From the IMG/VR virus record IMGVR_UViG_3300031707_000016, positions 1 through 62,003 of that record: DNA of 62,003 nucleotides, one strand, 5' to 3'. Below the pieces are notes generated by a model. That model made no database searches. It saw only the letters and a list, made by a program, of their open reading frames with translations, and was not told where the DNA came from. The DNA comes from a virus. The position numbers and the translations under genes are program-made. Below are positions 11,001 to 17,840 of this stretch, in pieces (within the stretch, counting starts at the first letter, position 1; each line of letters starts with the position of its first letter).

Positions 11001-11214
11001 TTTGAATACACTCAGGACTCAAATCCGACTTGCTATGAAATACGTCGCCTAACAACGCTACCACGGTCTCCGGTGGCGTTTGCTTAACTTCTTCATAGAG
11101 GTTGGCGAATACCTCCTTGTATTCATCATGTCGCTTATTCAGACGGATATGGATGTCTGCGACATGCAGAATATTGGTGTATTTTGGAAATGGTGAGGCA
11201 AGTACAGTTATCAT
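8008..11214 (-). CDS. single-chain Mre11-Rad50 (gp47-gp46) fusion
   Basis: A 1068-aa protein containing both subunits of the SbcCD/MR recombination nuclease. Residues 1 to about 380 are a metallophosphoesterase like Mre11/gp47: DIH 20-22, GD 56-57, GNHD 91-94, FHG around H168, GDIH 201-204 and GHGY 238-241. An SMC/Rad50-type ATPase follows directly: Walker A GPNKSGKSS 422-430, a long coiled coil with a zinc hook CKFC 743-746, signature SGYER 979-983, Walker B FLAIDEGF 1005-1012 and H-loop ISH 1040-1042. In T4 and most relatives gp47 and gp46 are separate genes. The primase gene overlaps the start by 4 nt. Expected role: processing DNA ends for recombination-dependent replication. Confidence 0.93.
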   Translation of the reverse strand: MITVLASPFPKYTNILHVADIHIRLNKRHDEYKEVFANLYEEVKQTPPETVVALLGDVFHSKSDLSPECIQMATDLFKALADIRPLVLIAGNHDATLSNKSRLDSLTPLVDSLNHPNLFYLKTTGLYGFGNILWNNMGVFDAPEHYIAGNTIPDIYRNQYEHVIAMFHGAVDKAALETGYAISNPAIMNPLFDYNDIALLGDIHKKQDMQDYAPDDHKPCIHYVGSMIQQNHGEGLRGHGYSLWDLKTRTYEFYELRNDYGYFTVDVNKGQLTTDLKDLPKKVRLRLKCYDSIASEVKAVISKIKELALVVETAYVRMDQERDKKDIIPLCKDIVLTDLTNVDYQNRLITEFLQKKVLITDQSKIDEILKINRNTNLLIKRDEFARNLKWKPIRFEFDNMFTYGENNVVDFTSMAGVYGIFGPNKSGKSSILSAIIFCLFDKFDRGFKGVHVMNVQKTSFKCKLEFEISGVRYFIERKGSTTRSGNVKVDVKFWKMENGVEEELHGTARRDTNDIIRDYIGTYEDFILTAASFQSAKNLSSFIDMGNSERKDLMVQFIGLNVFDRLQESAGERNKELNAVLKLHKDKNYPHEIQQNDSALAHAVSLFDENQKEVDSLKKQIADVNNQIISETANLIRLDAEVPTNLPALETKKTSSENSVKQKRQALEGFKTLLSEKEKTVADLNAQIKKIEESNLVESHKTYKSLSDKINEVKQKMDLKKVEIKGKLEKVARLDKHEYDPNCKFCTNNDFVKDASKAKKQLSDDKKEADKMLEHLDNLRSELAKFVWVEQVYETYTKALTDRSKVKDEAAVLSRNIIVTTNELEKLDTVLKEATHQIELYHRNEASVMMNERVQAKIGTYRNTLTRLDVEFQRQNRLLMDISGKRELFRSTIETLTKTMKEVAELENESDSYQHYMLAVGRDGIPYQVICNTVPEIEKEVNSILSQVVDYTIQFETDGKNIIPYVVYEYGRWPIELTSGYERFVASIAIRVALTNISNLPKTTFLAIDEGFGTLDPDNLASMYTLFSFLKNNFDFVLVISHLDALKDAVDKQIEIKREGNFSKVIFE

Positions 11215-12146
11215 AATCCTAGTTCGTAATTCAGTAAATCGGTAAAGTCAAATTCCCTAGACGTGTTAATCAGATCCGAGACTCGCTCAAACCCAAGCGA
11301 TGACGGATCTTTGCCGTTCAACTTAACAACGTGAACCTCAATGTTTGGAACGTCTTTTATCAGGAGTGAATAGTTCTTCACAGCATCTCTCAAAGCATCA
11401 CTATCCAACACGATGTTAACTCGCTTCGTGCCGTTGATAATCATCTTTTCTCGTAGTTTCTTTGATGGGTATTTTCCAAAAAGAGGAACGGCATTATTGC
11501 GGATGGCAATGGCATCGAATACACCTTCACAGAGATTGAGTGGTTCGTTGTAGTTGATAAAGATTTCAAACCCAACAAGGTCCATTGACACTTCGGGTTT
11601 TTTGTGGGGAATTGTTCCTTCACTCTCGTAATAGCGTCTGCCCATGAAAAAATTCAGATTACCTTTTGCATCGTATGATGGAACGATAATGTGATATGCA
11701 TATGGACCAGTCTCGCAATAACCGATGTTATATCTAAGTATGTCTTCACGGATGATTCCACGACGTTTCAGATACATCATGGCGTTCTTATATTCCGGCG
11801 AGGTTTTGGGTTGGGAGAGGGGGTGGAATTCCCCGGGAAGGGCAACCTCGGCTGATGCCACATACTTGCTCTGCATCGTAAACCGAACGTCTCCCGTCAG
11901 TTTAAGAAGACGATCCCGATAAGTCTTCGGTGCTTTGACTTTGGTCAGAAATGACCCAAGGAAAGACCCCTTGATATTGCATGTCCAACAGTGCCACTGT
12001 CCAGTCTCTAGGTTAATCTCCAACTTGCGCTTGTAGTGATGACAACAGGGGCAGAAATAAACCGCTTGCATACCGCCCTTACGCATACGGGCAGTCTGAT
12101 TCAGCAATTCATTGAGTAACCCAACAATCTGAGATTGCACCAACAT
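11211..12146 (-). CDS. 61: DnaG/gp61-type DNA primase
   Basis: A 311-aa primase. The N-terminal zinc finger is CPCC (32-35) with CWTC (53-56). The TOPRIM domain has LCEGVFDA (E207, D211) and IVLDSDA (D248, D250). This order (zinc-binding domain, RNA-polymerase-like core, TOPRIM) matches T4 gp61 and bacterial DnaG; at 311 aa it lacks room for a DnaG-type helicase-binding domain. Its stop overlaps the Mre11-Rad50 start by 4 nt. The start codon sits 1 nt after a perfect 9-bp stem-loop that contains the only GAGG-like sequence, so initiation may be structure-controlled. Confidence 0.9.
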   Translation of the reverse strand: MLVQSQIVGLLNELLNQTARMRKGGMQAVYFCPCCHHYKRKLEINLETGQWHCWTCNIKGSFLGSFLTKVKAPKTYRDRLLKLTGDVRFTMQSKYVASAEVALPGEFHPLSQPKTSPEYKNAMMYLKRRGIIREDILRYNIGYCETGPYAYHIIVPSYDAKGNLNFFMGRRYYESEGTIPHKKPEVSMDLVGFEIFINYNEPLNLCEGVFDAIAIRNNAVPLFGKYPSKKLREKMIINGTKRVNIVLDSDALRDAVKNYSLLIKDVPNIEVHVVKLNGKDPSSLGFERVSDLINTSREFDFTDLLNYELGL

Positions 12147-12147
12147 G

Positions 12148-12173
12148 CCTCAAGAATACTCGACTTCTTGAGG
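12148..12173 (-). promoter_or_regulatory. stem-loop abutting the primase start codon
   Basis: CCTCAAGAA pairs perfectly with TTCTTGAGG (9 bp, 8-nt loop), ending 1 nt before the primase ATG. No T-tract follows in the transcript direction, so it is not a typical terminator. The 3' arm contains the only purine-rich GAGG near the start, which would be hidden when folded. A translational operator is the simplest reading. Confidence 0.55.
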
Positions 12174-12187
12174 AAACTCAACTTATT

Positions 12188-12841
12188 TTAATGTGACGCC
12201 GACAACTCGTAAAATGTCACTTTTGCCTGTTTTGAACCCACATTGTCAATGCAATAGCATCCTGCCTTGAAATAAAAAGTGCAGGGGTTCCATTCAGGCA
12301 CTAACTGAACGGTTTTACTTTTGCCGTTCACGGTGATTGTTGCCGTAAGATCTACAACCTTTATTTCATACTTGATTTGTTTGCTCAATGAGTACTTTCC
12401 AAAATCAAGTTTTATATCTGTACTGTCCGATGGAGACTTCTTGAATTCAGCAACTAACTTGCCCGCATTATAAACCATCTTAAATAGGGGAAGCGAGGTT
12501 CCGTCTTTCCCGTGAATCTGTCCAATGATTACTTTTTTAGAAGGAGGGACTTTGTTTATGGCACACGTTGCCGAAAGAATGTTTGTGCCGGTCAGTTTCC
12601 AGTTTACTCTGTCTGACTTCCCATCTATAAGCTCTCGCAGTTCTGTCCTTGGATAAGATGACCCAAGCGTGTGTCCTCCGTTTGTAGGTGTGGAAAATAT
12701 GAGTTCGCCGTCACTTCCCTTTGTAAACCATTCGGGATGTGTCCACCCACCCACCAAGTTAGCGGGGGAGATTTCTGTGGGAGGCGTAGAATCTGGAAGA
12801 GTTAGCTTCCAATGGGAAAGGTCGATATTGTATTTTGTCAT
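12188..12841 (-). CDS. alginate lyase, polysaccharide lyase family 7
   Basis: A 217-aa protein with the three PL7 signatures in order: RTELR at 65-69, QIH at 108-110 and YFKAGCY at 190-196. Known family residues (Arg65, Gln108, His110, Tyr196) are all present. PL7 enzymes are jelly-roll beta-elimination lyases cleaving alginate or related polyuronates. There is no signal peptide, so it would be released at lysis or carried on the virion. It is a single-domain lyase of near-minimal family length, placed among DNA-metabolism genes rather than with tail fibres. It overlaps the upstream GIY-YIG-like gene by 4 nt. Substrate is inferred, not shown. Confidence 0.88.
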   Translation of the reverse strand: MTKYNIDLSHWKLTLPDSTPPTEISPANLVGGWTHPEWFTKGSDGELIFSTPTNGGHTLGSSYPRTELRELIDGKSDRVNWKLTGTNILSATCAINKVPPSKKVIIGQIHGKDGTSLPLFKMVYNAGKLVAEFKKSPSDSTDIKLDFGKYSLSKQIKYEIKVVDLTATITVNGKSKTVQLVPEWNPCTFYFKAGCYCIDNVGSKQAKVTFYELSASH

Positions 12842-13158
12842 AGGGATGATTGTTTTGTTTCCGATGCCCGTTCTGTATATTCTTCCAATTGCTCCTCCAA
12901 GCGACTCTTTGCCATGTGCAAGGCAATTTCATACCACTCCCCCTTAATATCATGGGCAAACCGCTTCATGGTCTCTTTGATGTTTTTCTCCGCTTGGCGG
13001 AAGTCGGGATGATGGACGGAATAGACGATGCGGTAGCGGCGGAAAGGGTCTCCGGTTTGATAAACATGAAGACGTTGAGTCAAGTCAAAAGTTGTTCCAA
13101 CTTTAACCCAGTTGGGGAATGCGTCATTTGTAATGAGGTACAAGTAACCCGATTTCAT
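12838..13158 (-). CDS. GIY-YIG-like (T5orf172/MUG113-type) small protein
   Basis: A 106-aa protein with the pattern YLYLITN, VKVGTTFDLTQRL, YQTGDPFRRYRIVY, an AE pair and GEWY. This matches the T5orf172 branch of the GIY-YIG superfamily, which is common in phages. The catalytic-type Tyr, Arg and Glu positions appear present. It overlaps the alginate lyase by 4 nt, so the two are co-translated. It may be a stand-alone nuclease or a DNA-binding accessory; which is not evident. Confidence 0.7.
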   Translation of the reverse strand: MKSGYLYLITNDAFPNWVKVGTTFDLTQRLHVYQTGDPFRRYRIVYSVHHPDFRQAEKNIKETMKRFAHDIKGEWYEIALHMAKSRLEEQLEEYTERASETKQSSL

Positions 13159-13163
13159 AAAAC

Positions 13164-13652
13164 TTATTCTGTCTTAGGACGACTCAACGAGTCTTTAATG
13201 TCTTGGGTATATGCCTTTTTTTGAACTGCTTGAACCGCTATTGATTCGGCGGTTACTTCTTTCTGTGGAATGAGGAGTTCTGAAATGCGATTCGTCGGCG
13301 GCACTGCCAGTGGAGTTAAAAGTGGAGGAGTAGTAAGTGCCAATTGATTTGAACGACTTTCTCTCCAACGAGCTTGTGCAGCACTCATTGATTGTGCAAC
13401 CGCCGTGTTGACTATGTTGGATTGATTGTAGATAACGATGGATAACTGATTTGAAAGACTTTCTAATTGAACTTCATACCCCGCCAATTTGCCGGACAGA
13501 GAATCGATCAAATGGGTCATGTCTCGGCGAGTGCCCTGAACCTTGTCGTCAACCGATGTCGCACCTTTCCATACAATGGTGGAAGCTCCTAAAAATACCG
13601 CAACTACCAATGCGCTAATTGCATTGGTGACTATTTTGTTCCATTCAATCAC
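13164..13652 (-). CDS. membrane-anchored coiled-coil protein (possible lysis accessory)
   Basis: I place the start at the GTG at 13652, whose GTGA overlaps the upstream stop, giving 162 aa beginning (V/M)IEWNKIVTNAISALVV. One hydrophobic segment covers about residues 8-27, followed by a charged segment, a coiled-coil stretch and a Pro/Thr-rich linker. This topology (N-terminal anchor, periplasmic helix) would fit an Rz-like spanin or holin accessory, but no diagnostic motif is present. The longer ATG reading frame starting at 13736 runs through the upstream gene and is less likely. Confidence 0.5.
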   Translation of the reverse strand: MIEWNKIVTNAISALVVAVFLGASTIVWKGATSVDDKVQGTRRDMTHLIDSLSGKLAGYEVQLESLSNQLSIVIYNQSNIVNTAVAQSMSAAQARWRESRSNQLALTTPPLLTPLAVPPTNRISELLIPQKEVTAESIAVQAVQKKAYTQDIKDSLSRPKTE

Positions 13653-13855
13653 TTGTAGATCTCCATGTATTTTGGGTCCGTGTGCATACAATCGTCGCAC
13701 ACATATTCTTCGGTGTCTCGGGCAAATTCTTTCCAACTTCCCTCGGCAACCAGATAATAACCACCAGTGACAATTGCTCCCGTCGTTTTACACTTGTCAA
13801 TGATTCCCTCCACAGATTTCCCGCAGCGGTCACACGTTATCGTGATGTTCTTCAT
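13649..13855 (-). CDS. small zinc-finger protein
   Basis: A 68-aa protein with CDRC near residue 8 and CDDC near residue 53, a probable single treble-clef or ribbon. The start is an ATG preceded 6 nt upstream by an ATATTTAT box; no Shine-Dalgarno sequence is visible. The stop overlaps the next gene's GTG start by 4 nt. Specific function unknown; small Zn-binding phage proteins often act on host or phage regulators. Confidence 0.65.
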   Translation of the reverse strand: MKNITITCDRCGKSVEGIIDKCKTTGAIVTGGYYLVAEGSWKEFARDTEEYVCDDCMHTDPKYMEIYK

Positions 13856-13861
13856 ACACCA

Positions 13862-13869
13862 ATAAATAT
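13862..13869 (-). promoter_or_regulatory. ATATTTAT box before 68-aa gene
   Basis: Coding-strand ATATTTAT overlapping the stop of the RuvC-like gene by one base and ending 6 nt before the ATG at 13855. It belongs to a set of similar boxes interpreted here as late -10-like elements. Confidence 0.5.
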
Positions 13870-14369
13870 CACGCCATTGCTATAACAACTGCATCATATG
13901 TGTCTTCGTTATGAGCATCCCACGTTCCCCGCTTGTTCATTTTATCAAAAGAATGGACATATGGAAACCGAGCATCAATTTGCTGCCGAACATATTCCTT
14001 GCCAGTCATACCTTTGACTCTGGCCTTTCCAAAAACAGCCTTGCGGGCAGTGGTAGCATTTATCAAACGGACCCCTATTTTGAAGTGTTCTGAAACTATG
14101 TATTCAAAGACAGCATTGAAACGGGCAAGTTTGATGATGACTTGTTGACTGGTTCTCCCCATCATAAATCCGGAGAGAGCAGACTCCAAGTTGATTTGAA
14201 GTACCTTTGAAATCAGTGGATGGGCGTCCATGAGAGATATAATTCGTAACGCCTTTTCTTTGTTTGTCGGACACTCGGAAATATCTACAAATCCAGCATC
14301 CAGTATAACCGTTCCATCATAGAACGCCCACCCACAAATCGTTGTTGATGCATCAAATCCTAGCACCAT
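13869..14369 (-). CDS. RuvC-like Holliday-junction resolvase
   Basis: A 166-aa RNase H-fold nuclease starting MVLGFDASTT. Acidic residues fit the RuvC layout: D6 in the first strand, E62 (INLESALSG), and D151/D156/D159 in the final DAHNEDTYDAVVIA helix. A branched-DNA nuclease (the role T4 gives to endonuclease VII) would resolve recombination intermediates before packaging. The start is chosen at this internal Met because the family begins there; a longer frame to 14456 overlaps the upstream gene. The gap to the upstream stop is 4 nt. Confidence 0.82.
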   Translation of the reverse strand: MVLGFDASTTICGWAFYDGTVILDAGFVDISECPTNKEKALRIISLMDAHPLISKVLQINLESALSGFMMGRTSQQVIIKLARFNAVFEYIVSEHFKIGVRLINATTARKAVFGKARVKGMTGKEYVRQQIDARFPYVHSFDKMNKRGTWDAHNEDTYDAVVIAMA

Positions 14370-14373
14370 AATC

Positions 14374-14943
14374 TTAGAAGTCAATTTTTCCAAGTGACCC
14401 GGTGCCAGCATATGATGCGGACACTGAGCACGTTGCCCACGACGCAGAGACCGCATATGGCGAAGACCGATATGAGGTCACATAGCAAGTATTGGATCCG
14501 AGGAACGAATCCCTCCATTGCCACTTGTTTCGGATGTAGGCATCAAATTCATTGGTATCCAACTCAACCTCAGATTCAACGCACAACTCCAAACGACGAA
14601 TTGTTCCCGTGTAATCATCTCCGTGGTCTTCGGGATATTTCCCTTGCCAATAATTGAACCGCTTGGTCTTGTCTTTGGCCTTGACCAAATCCAAATCGTT
14701 CTTCGTATAGACTTTTAGCAGTTTGGTCGCCTCTTTGCGTGCTTTTCTAAGCTGTTTGAGCTTTTCACGATGACTTTTGTTGATTTGTTCCAACTGTTCC
14801 TTCTCATTCTTTTTCAAATGAGTTTCTGCATCCAACCAGTATCCGGCGATGGCCTCAGTTAGAACCAAATCGTGTTTGGTCTTGTTCTCTTGAACAATTT
14901 TCAGAACTTCTTCTCTCGAAACTTTGACTTGCTGTAGTGACAT
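14374..14943 (-). CDS. coiled-coil hypothetical protein
   Basis: A 189-aa protein: residues 1-100 are highly charged helices with a coiled-coil character (KKNEKEQLEQINKSHREKLK), and the C-terminal 40 residues are Ser/Ala/Tyr-rich and probably flexible. No known domain. It is the first gene after the strong terminator at about 15.0 kb and precedes the RuvC-like gene, suggesting the start of a replication/recombination transcription unit. Confidence 0.6.
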   Translation of the reverse strand: MSLQQVKVSREEVLKIVQENKTKHDLVLTEAIAGYWLDAETHLKKNEKEQLEQINKSHREKLKQLRKARKEATKLLKVYTKNDLDLVKAKDKTKRFNYWQGKYPEDHGDDYTGTIRRLELCVESEVELDTNEFDAYIRNKWQWRDSFLGSNTCYVTSYRSSPYAVSASWATCSVSASYAGTGSLGKIDF

Positions 14944-14967
14944 AAACTTTTCCTTTCGTAACAGTAC

Positions 14968-15020
14968 AGTGAAAAAAGCTTCACTGACTCCTAATACATA
15001 GGGCAGTGAAGCTTTTTTTC
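14968..15020 (-). terminator. intrinsic terminator (usable on both strands)
   Basis: The arms AAAAAAGCTTCACTG and CAGTGAAGCTTTTTT form a 15-bp stem around a 17-nt loop, with A- and T-runs at opposite ends, so it can terminate in either direction. For minus-strand transcription it ends the 100-aa gene at 15042-15344. Confidence 0.88.
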
Positions 15021-15041
15021 GAAAGAATCTTTTTTGGTTAT

Positions 15042-15344
15042 TTACGGCTTGTATTTCTGATTGTTGAAACCACGAATATACAATGACAATTCCGCTGATT
15101 TTGGAGACGGAGAAGTATTTGCTTGGAGCGCATCCTTCAGTTCAGTAATACCTTGGATTGCCTTGGTCTTGAAGTCGTCAATGGTGTAGAACACTTCATT
15201 GCCGTCAACTGGCATTCTGGCGTTTGGCGGTGCTCCGGGAGCACCAAGACGCTGCTTAACCTCAAAGGCTCCACCCGCATGTTGCGTGGCATAGCGTTGG
15301 TCAAGGGTCTTGGTCAATGATGGTCTATCTACTGGTGTTGGCAT
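15042..15344 (-). CDS. hypothetical protein, 100 aa
   Basis: A small soluble Pro/Gly/Ala-rich protein (MPTPVDRPSLTKTLDQRY) with a C-terminal SLYIRGFNNQKYKP. No domain recognised. An AAAGGA ribosome site lies before the ATG and an ATATTTAT box 17 nt upstream; a strong terminator follows. This gives it a transcription unit of its own at the end of the adhesin block, consistent with a late virion-associated product, but that is inference. Confidence 0.6.
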   Translation of the reverse strand: MPTPVDRPSLTKTLDQRYATQHAGGAFEVKQRLGAPGAPPNARMPVDGNEVFYTIDDFKTKAIQGITELKDALQANTSPSPKSAELSLYIRGFNNQKYKP

Positions 15345-15361
15345 ATGTTATGTCCTTTGTT

Positions 15362-15369
15362 ATAAATAT
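15362..15369 (-). promoter_or_regulatory. ATATTTAT box before 100-aa gene
   Basis: Coding-strand ATATTTAT 17 nt before the ATG at 15344, followed by a normal AAAGGA ribosome site, in the gap after the FG-GAP gene. This member of the box set leaves room for a short leader. Confidence 0.55.
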
Positions 15370-15372
15370 CGT

Positions 15373-17775
15373 TTAGTAATCCATTTTGACAACAAAATTG
15401 ATTGGAAGCTCGGGAATAATCTTGATGGGTGTTCCTAGTTTGGCGACACCAACCAAGTCCAAACCACTGTAAAGTCCAATGGTTGTTGCCATTGGAGCCA
15501 AAAACGACCCCGTTTTATCCAATGCAACCGAATGCTCGTAATCAAAAAATTCTGGAACGATTTGTGCAGTGGCAGTCTTTTGAGTCACGAAGTTTAGATA
15601 ATCAATGACATCACTGAAGAGTTTTTTCTTACAGGAAGGAGTGATGTAAGTTGCGTAATTCTCCTGAGTCAAACGATTGGCGAAATACTTCCACACAATG
15701 TTCATGTCTCGAATGTCAATTCGGTTATCCTCGTTCAAATCCAACACGTCTTGAACCCATGTATCAACCAACTCCCATCTCACTATGCTTTCGCTGGCGA
15801 GGAATGAAGTGTATTCGTTGTTGTAGGTATTAGCATCTTGGTGGTAATTTAGGAAGCTGATTTCATCATCAGACGTTACGATGGATGAACTCCAATCGGT
15901 CGAGACCGGCTGTCCCAAAAACGAGGTATTCTTGTACTGCATGTAACGAAGAATGATGTCGGCATCTTGGAAATCAAACTCTCCATTTCCGTTGATGTCA
16001 AGGGATGCGGTTGGCTTGTACACTGCCGTAGGGTTGGTGCTGACGTTGAATTCGCCCGGGCTTACTGTGCAAACAACCTGCTTCTCAAAAATGGTATGTT
16101 GACCCTTGAATTGCAGGTCGTATTCGTAAGTGCTCGTATTCACCGCATTGAAGAACAACCCGTCAAACACAGACCCAGAGGTCATGATGACAATCTTTCC
16201 GTTTCTATAGAAAACGTTTCCGACGTGAAACTCATCACGCAGATTCTTGAGATTGTAGATGTATGCCTTGCCCATTATATCATCTAAGGAAATGTTATTG
16301 CTTTGTGTAGTGGAAATATCCATCTGACGGATGTCGTTAGACAGAATCATCGGTGCGCCGACAACCATAGACCTGTCAGCAATAGATACATCGTTTCCAA
16401 AGTCACGATATGGACTTAGATACTTCTTCTTTTTTTGATAGACGTTGGTGATTTCCCAATCGAGAGAGGAAGTGTTTTTTTGAAGAAGCATTGCCTGACC
16501 ATTGAGAGTGTTCTCCAAATTGTTTGTGCATTGATGGAGTTGGTCTATCGTCGCAGCAACATAACACGAGGTCAAAGTTTCGTTGTCTGTTTTTGGAATT
16601 CCGACAACCGCATTGCTTTGAAATATGTCCACCGAATACCCGAGGCGGTTATTCTTCATGGTCAAGTCCGTGCCGTAAGTCTTCAAAACCAAATCAAACT
16701 TTGTATAGGGAAGATTCTTACACTTTTCAAATACGTAAACCGAACCCTGTTCGTAAACCGATGACCCGCTGAATTCATACACCAGTCGGTCTAGGGGTGC
16801 TCCAACCACAACCGCTTCATCAAATGTGGATACTGCGTATCCAAATCCATTGGTGATGTTCATGGTTGGGTTATAGGGTGCATACCCTCCAAACGTCAGT
16901 GGAAGAATATCAGTCGTTGGGAAAAACTCAAATGTCTGGGTCCAACTTCCACTTACAAATTCAAAATAATATGCTTGACCATTGGCTTGATTTCCACATC
17001 CAACAACCATGCTTTGACTTACAGACCCGCTCTGTTTATTGAGCTTCAAGTCCCATCCAAATTGGGCATCCGCCACCGAACCAGATGGCTCAATTCTCTG
17101 GAAGAAACTCCAACTGTAATTGCTTCCGGTGGAGATGTTGCGATACATGTAAACCGTTCCTTTGGAAGAACTTACATGAGGAGACCCGATTGCAATCCAC
17201 GAACTGTTTATGCTTACTCCCCATCCAAATGAAGAAGTGACGGCTATATCTGGATTGTTGAAACTGAATACAAAACTACTCTGACTTAGAGGAATAAACT
17301 CGGTTCTTCCGAAATCGTGAACGTCAACCGACGCACCTGAAGCGGTGATGATACTCGCACTTGTGATAACAATTTGTGTAGCATATGGAGAACCAACAAT
17401 CAACAGTTTTCCATACATGTCAATGGATTTGCCGAATGCGTTATCCACCGAGGCGGTGTATCGGTCTTTATCAATAATAAGATCTGCCAGTGGCCCCACT
17501 ACGCTTCCTGTTTCGGTGTTTATTTGGTAAACCGTGCTGTTAGTGAGTTCGGTTTCCAAAATCACATTGACCTCAAATCCGACGTTGTAAATGGTATTTA
17601 CATAATCGTGGGAGTCAGTGCTCTTATTATAACGAAAAAAGTCCACTGAACCAGTGTGATACACACTGGCAGTAGCAGCGTTGAAACGCAAAAAATCTGG
17701 ATTCGACACCACTACGTAATCACCGTAAGTGGCGACTGCATACCCATAATTTTCATTTTTTACTTGAACAAACAT
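15373..17775 (-). CDS. FG-GAP beta-propeller virion protein with dockerin-like calcium loops
   Basis: An 800-aa protein. Residues 1 to about 520 carry repeated FG-GAP-type blades (YGYAVATYGDYVVV, FGWGVSINSSWIAIGSP, FGYAVSTFDEAVVVGAP, LGYSVDIFQSNAVVG, FGNDVSIADRSMVVGAP), an integrin-like propeller. Two EF-hand/dockerin-type loops follow: DINGNGEFDFQDADI near 593 and DLNEDNRIDIRDMNI near 679, about 86 residues apart, wider than in classical dockerins. The C-terminal segment (TTIGLYSGLDLVGVAKL) resembles the end of the 380-aa protein at 25151-26293, suggesting a shared virion attachment segment. Likely an adhesin or tail-associated protein. Confidence 0.75.
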   Translation of the reverse strand: MFVQVKNENYGYAVATYGDYVVVSNPDFLRFNAATASVYHTGSVDFFRYNKSTDSHDYVNTIYNVGFEVNVILETELTNSTVYQINTETGSVVGPLADLIIDKDRYTASVDNAFGKSIDMYGKLLIVGSPYATQIVITSASIITASGASVDVHDFGRTEFIPLSQSSFVFSFNNPDIAVTSSFGWGVSINSSWIAIGSPHVSSSKGTVYMYRNISTGSNYSWSFFQRIEPSGSVADAQFGWDLKLNKQSGSVSQSMVVGCGNQANGQAYYFEFVSGSWTQTFEFFPTTDILPLTFGGYAPYNPTMNITNGFGYAVSTFDEAVVVGAPLDRLVYEFSGSSVYEQGSVYVFEKCKNLPYTKFDLVLKTYGTDLTMKNNRLGYSVDIFQSNAVVGIPKTDNETLTSCYVAATIDQLHQCTNNLENTLNGQAMLLQKNTSSLDWEITNVYQKKKKYLSPYRDFGNDVSIADRSMVVGAPMILSNDIRQMDISTTQSNNISLDDIMGKAYIYNLKNLRDEFHVGNVFYRNGKIVIMTSGSVFDGLFFNAVNTSTYEYDLQFKGQHTIFEKQVVCTVSPGEFNVSTNPTAVYKPTASLDINGNGEFDFQDADIILRYMQYKNTSFLGQPVSTDWSSSIVTSDDEISFLNYHQDANTYNNEYTSFLASESIVRWELVDTWVQDVLDLNEDNRIDIRDMNIVWKYFANRLTQENYATYITPSCKKKLFSDVIDYLNFVTQKTATAQIVPEFFDYEHSVALDKTGSFLAPMATTIGLYSGLDLVGVAKLGTPIKIIPELPINFVVKMDY

Positions 17776-17840
17776 ATGTTACCCTAGTATAATTAGTCCG
17801 ATGGACCGTCTTTTATCAACTTCATTCGTGCTGTGCGCTC

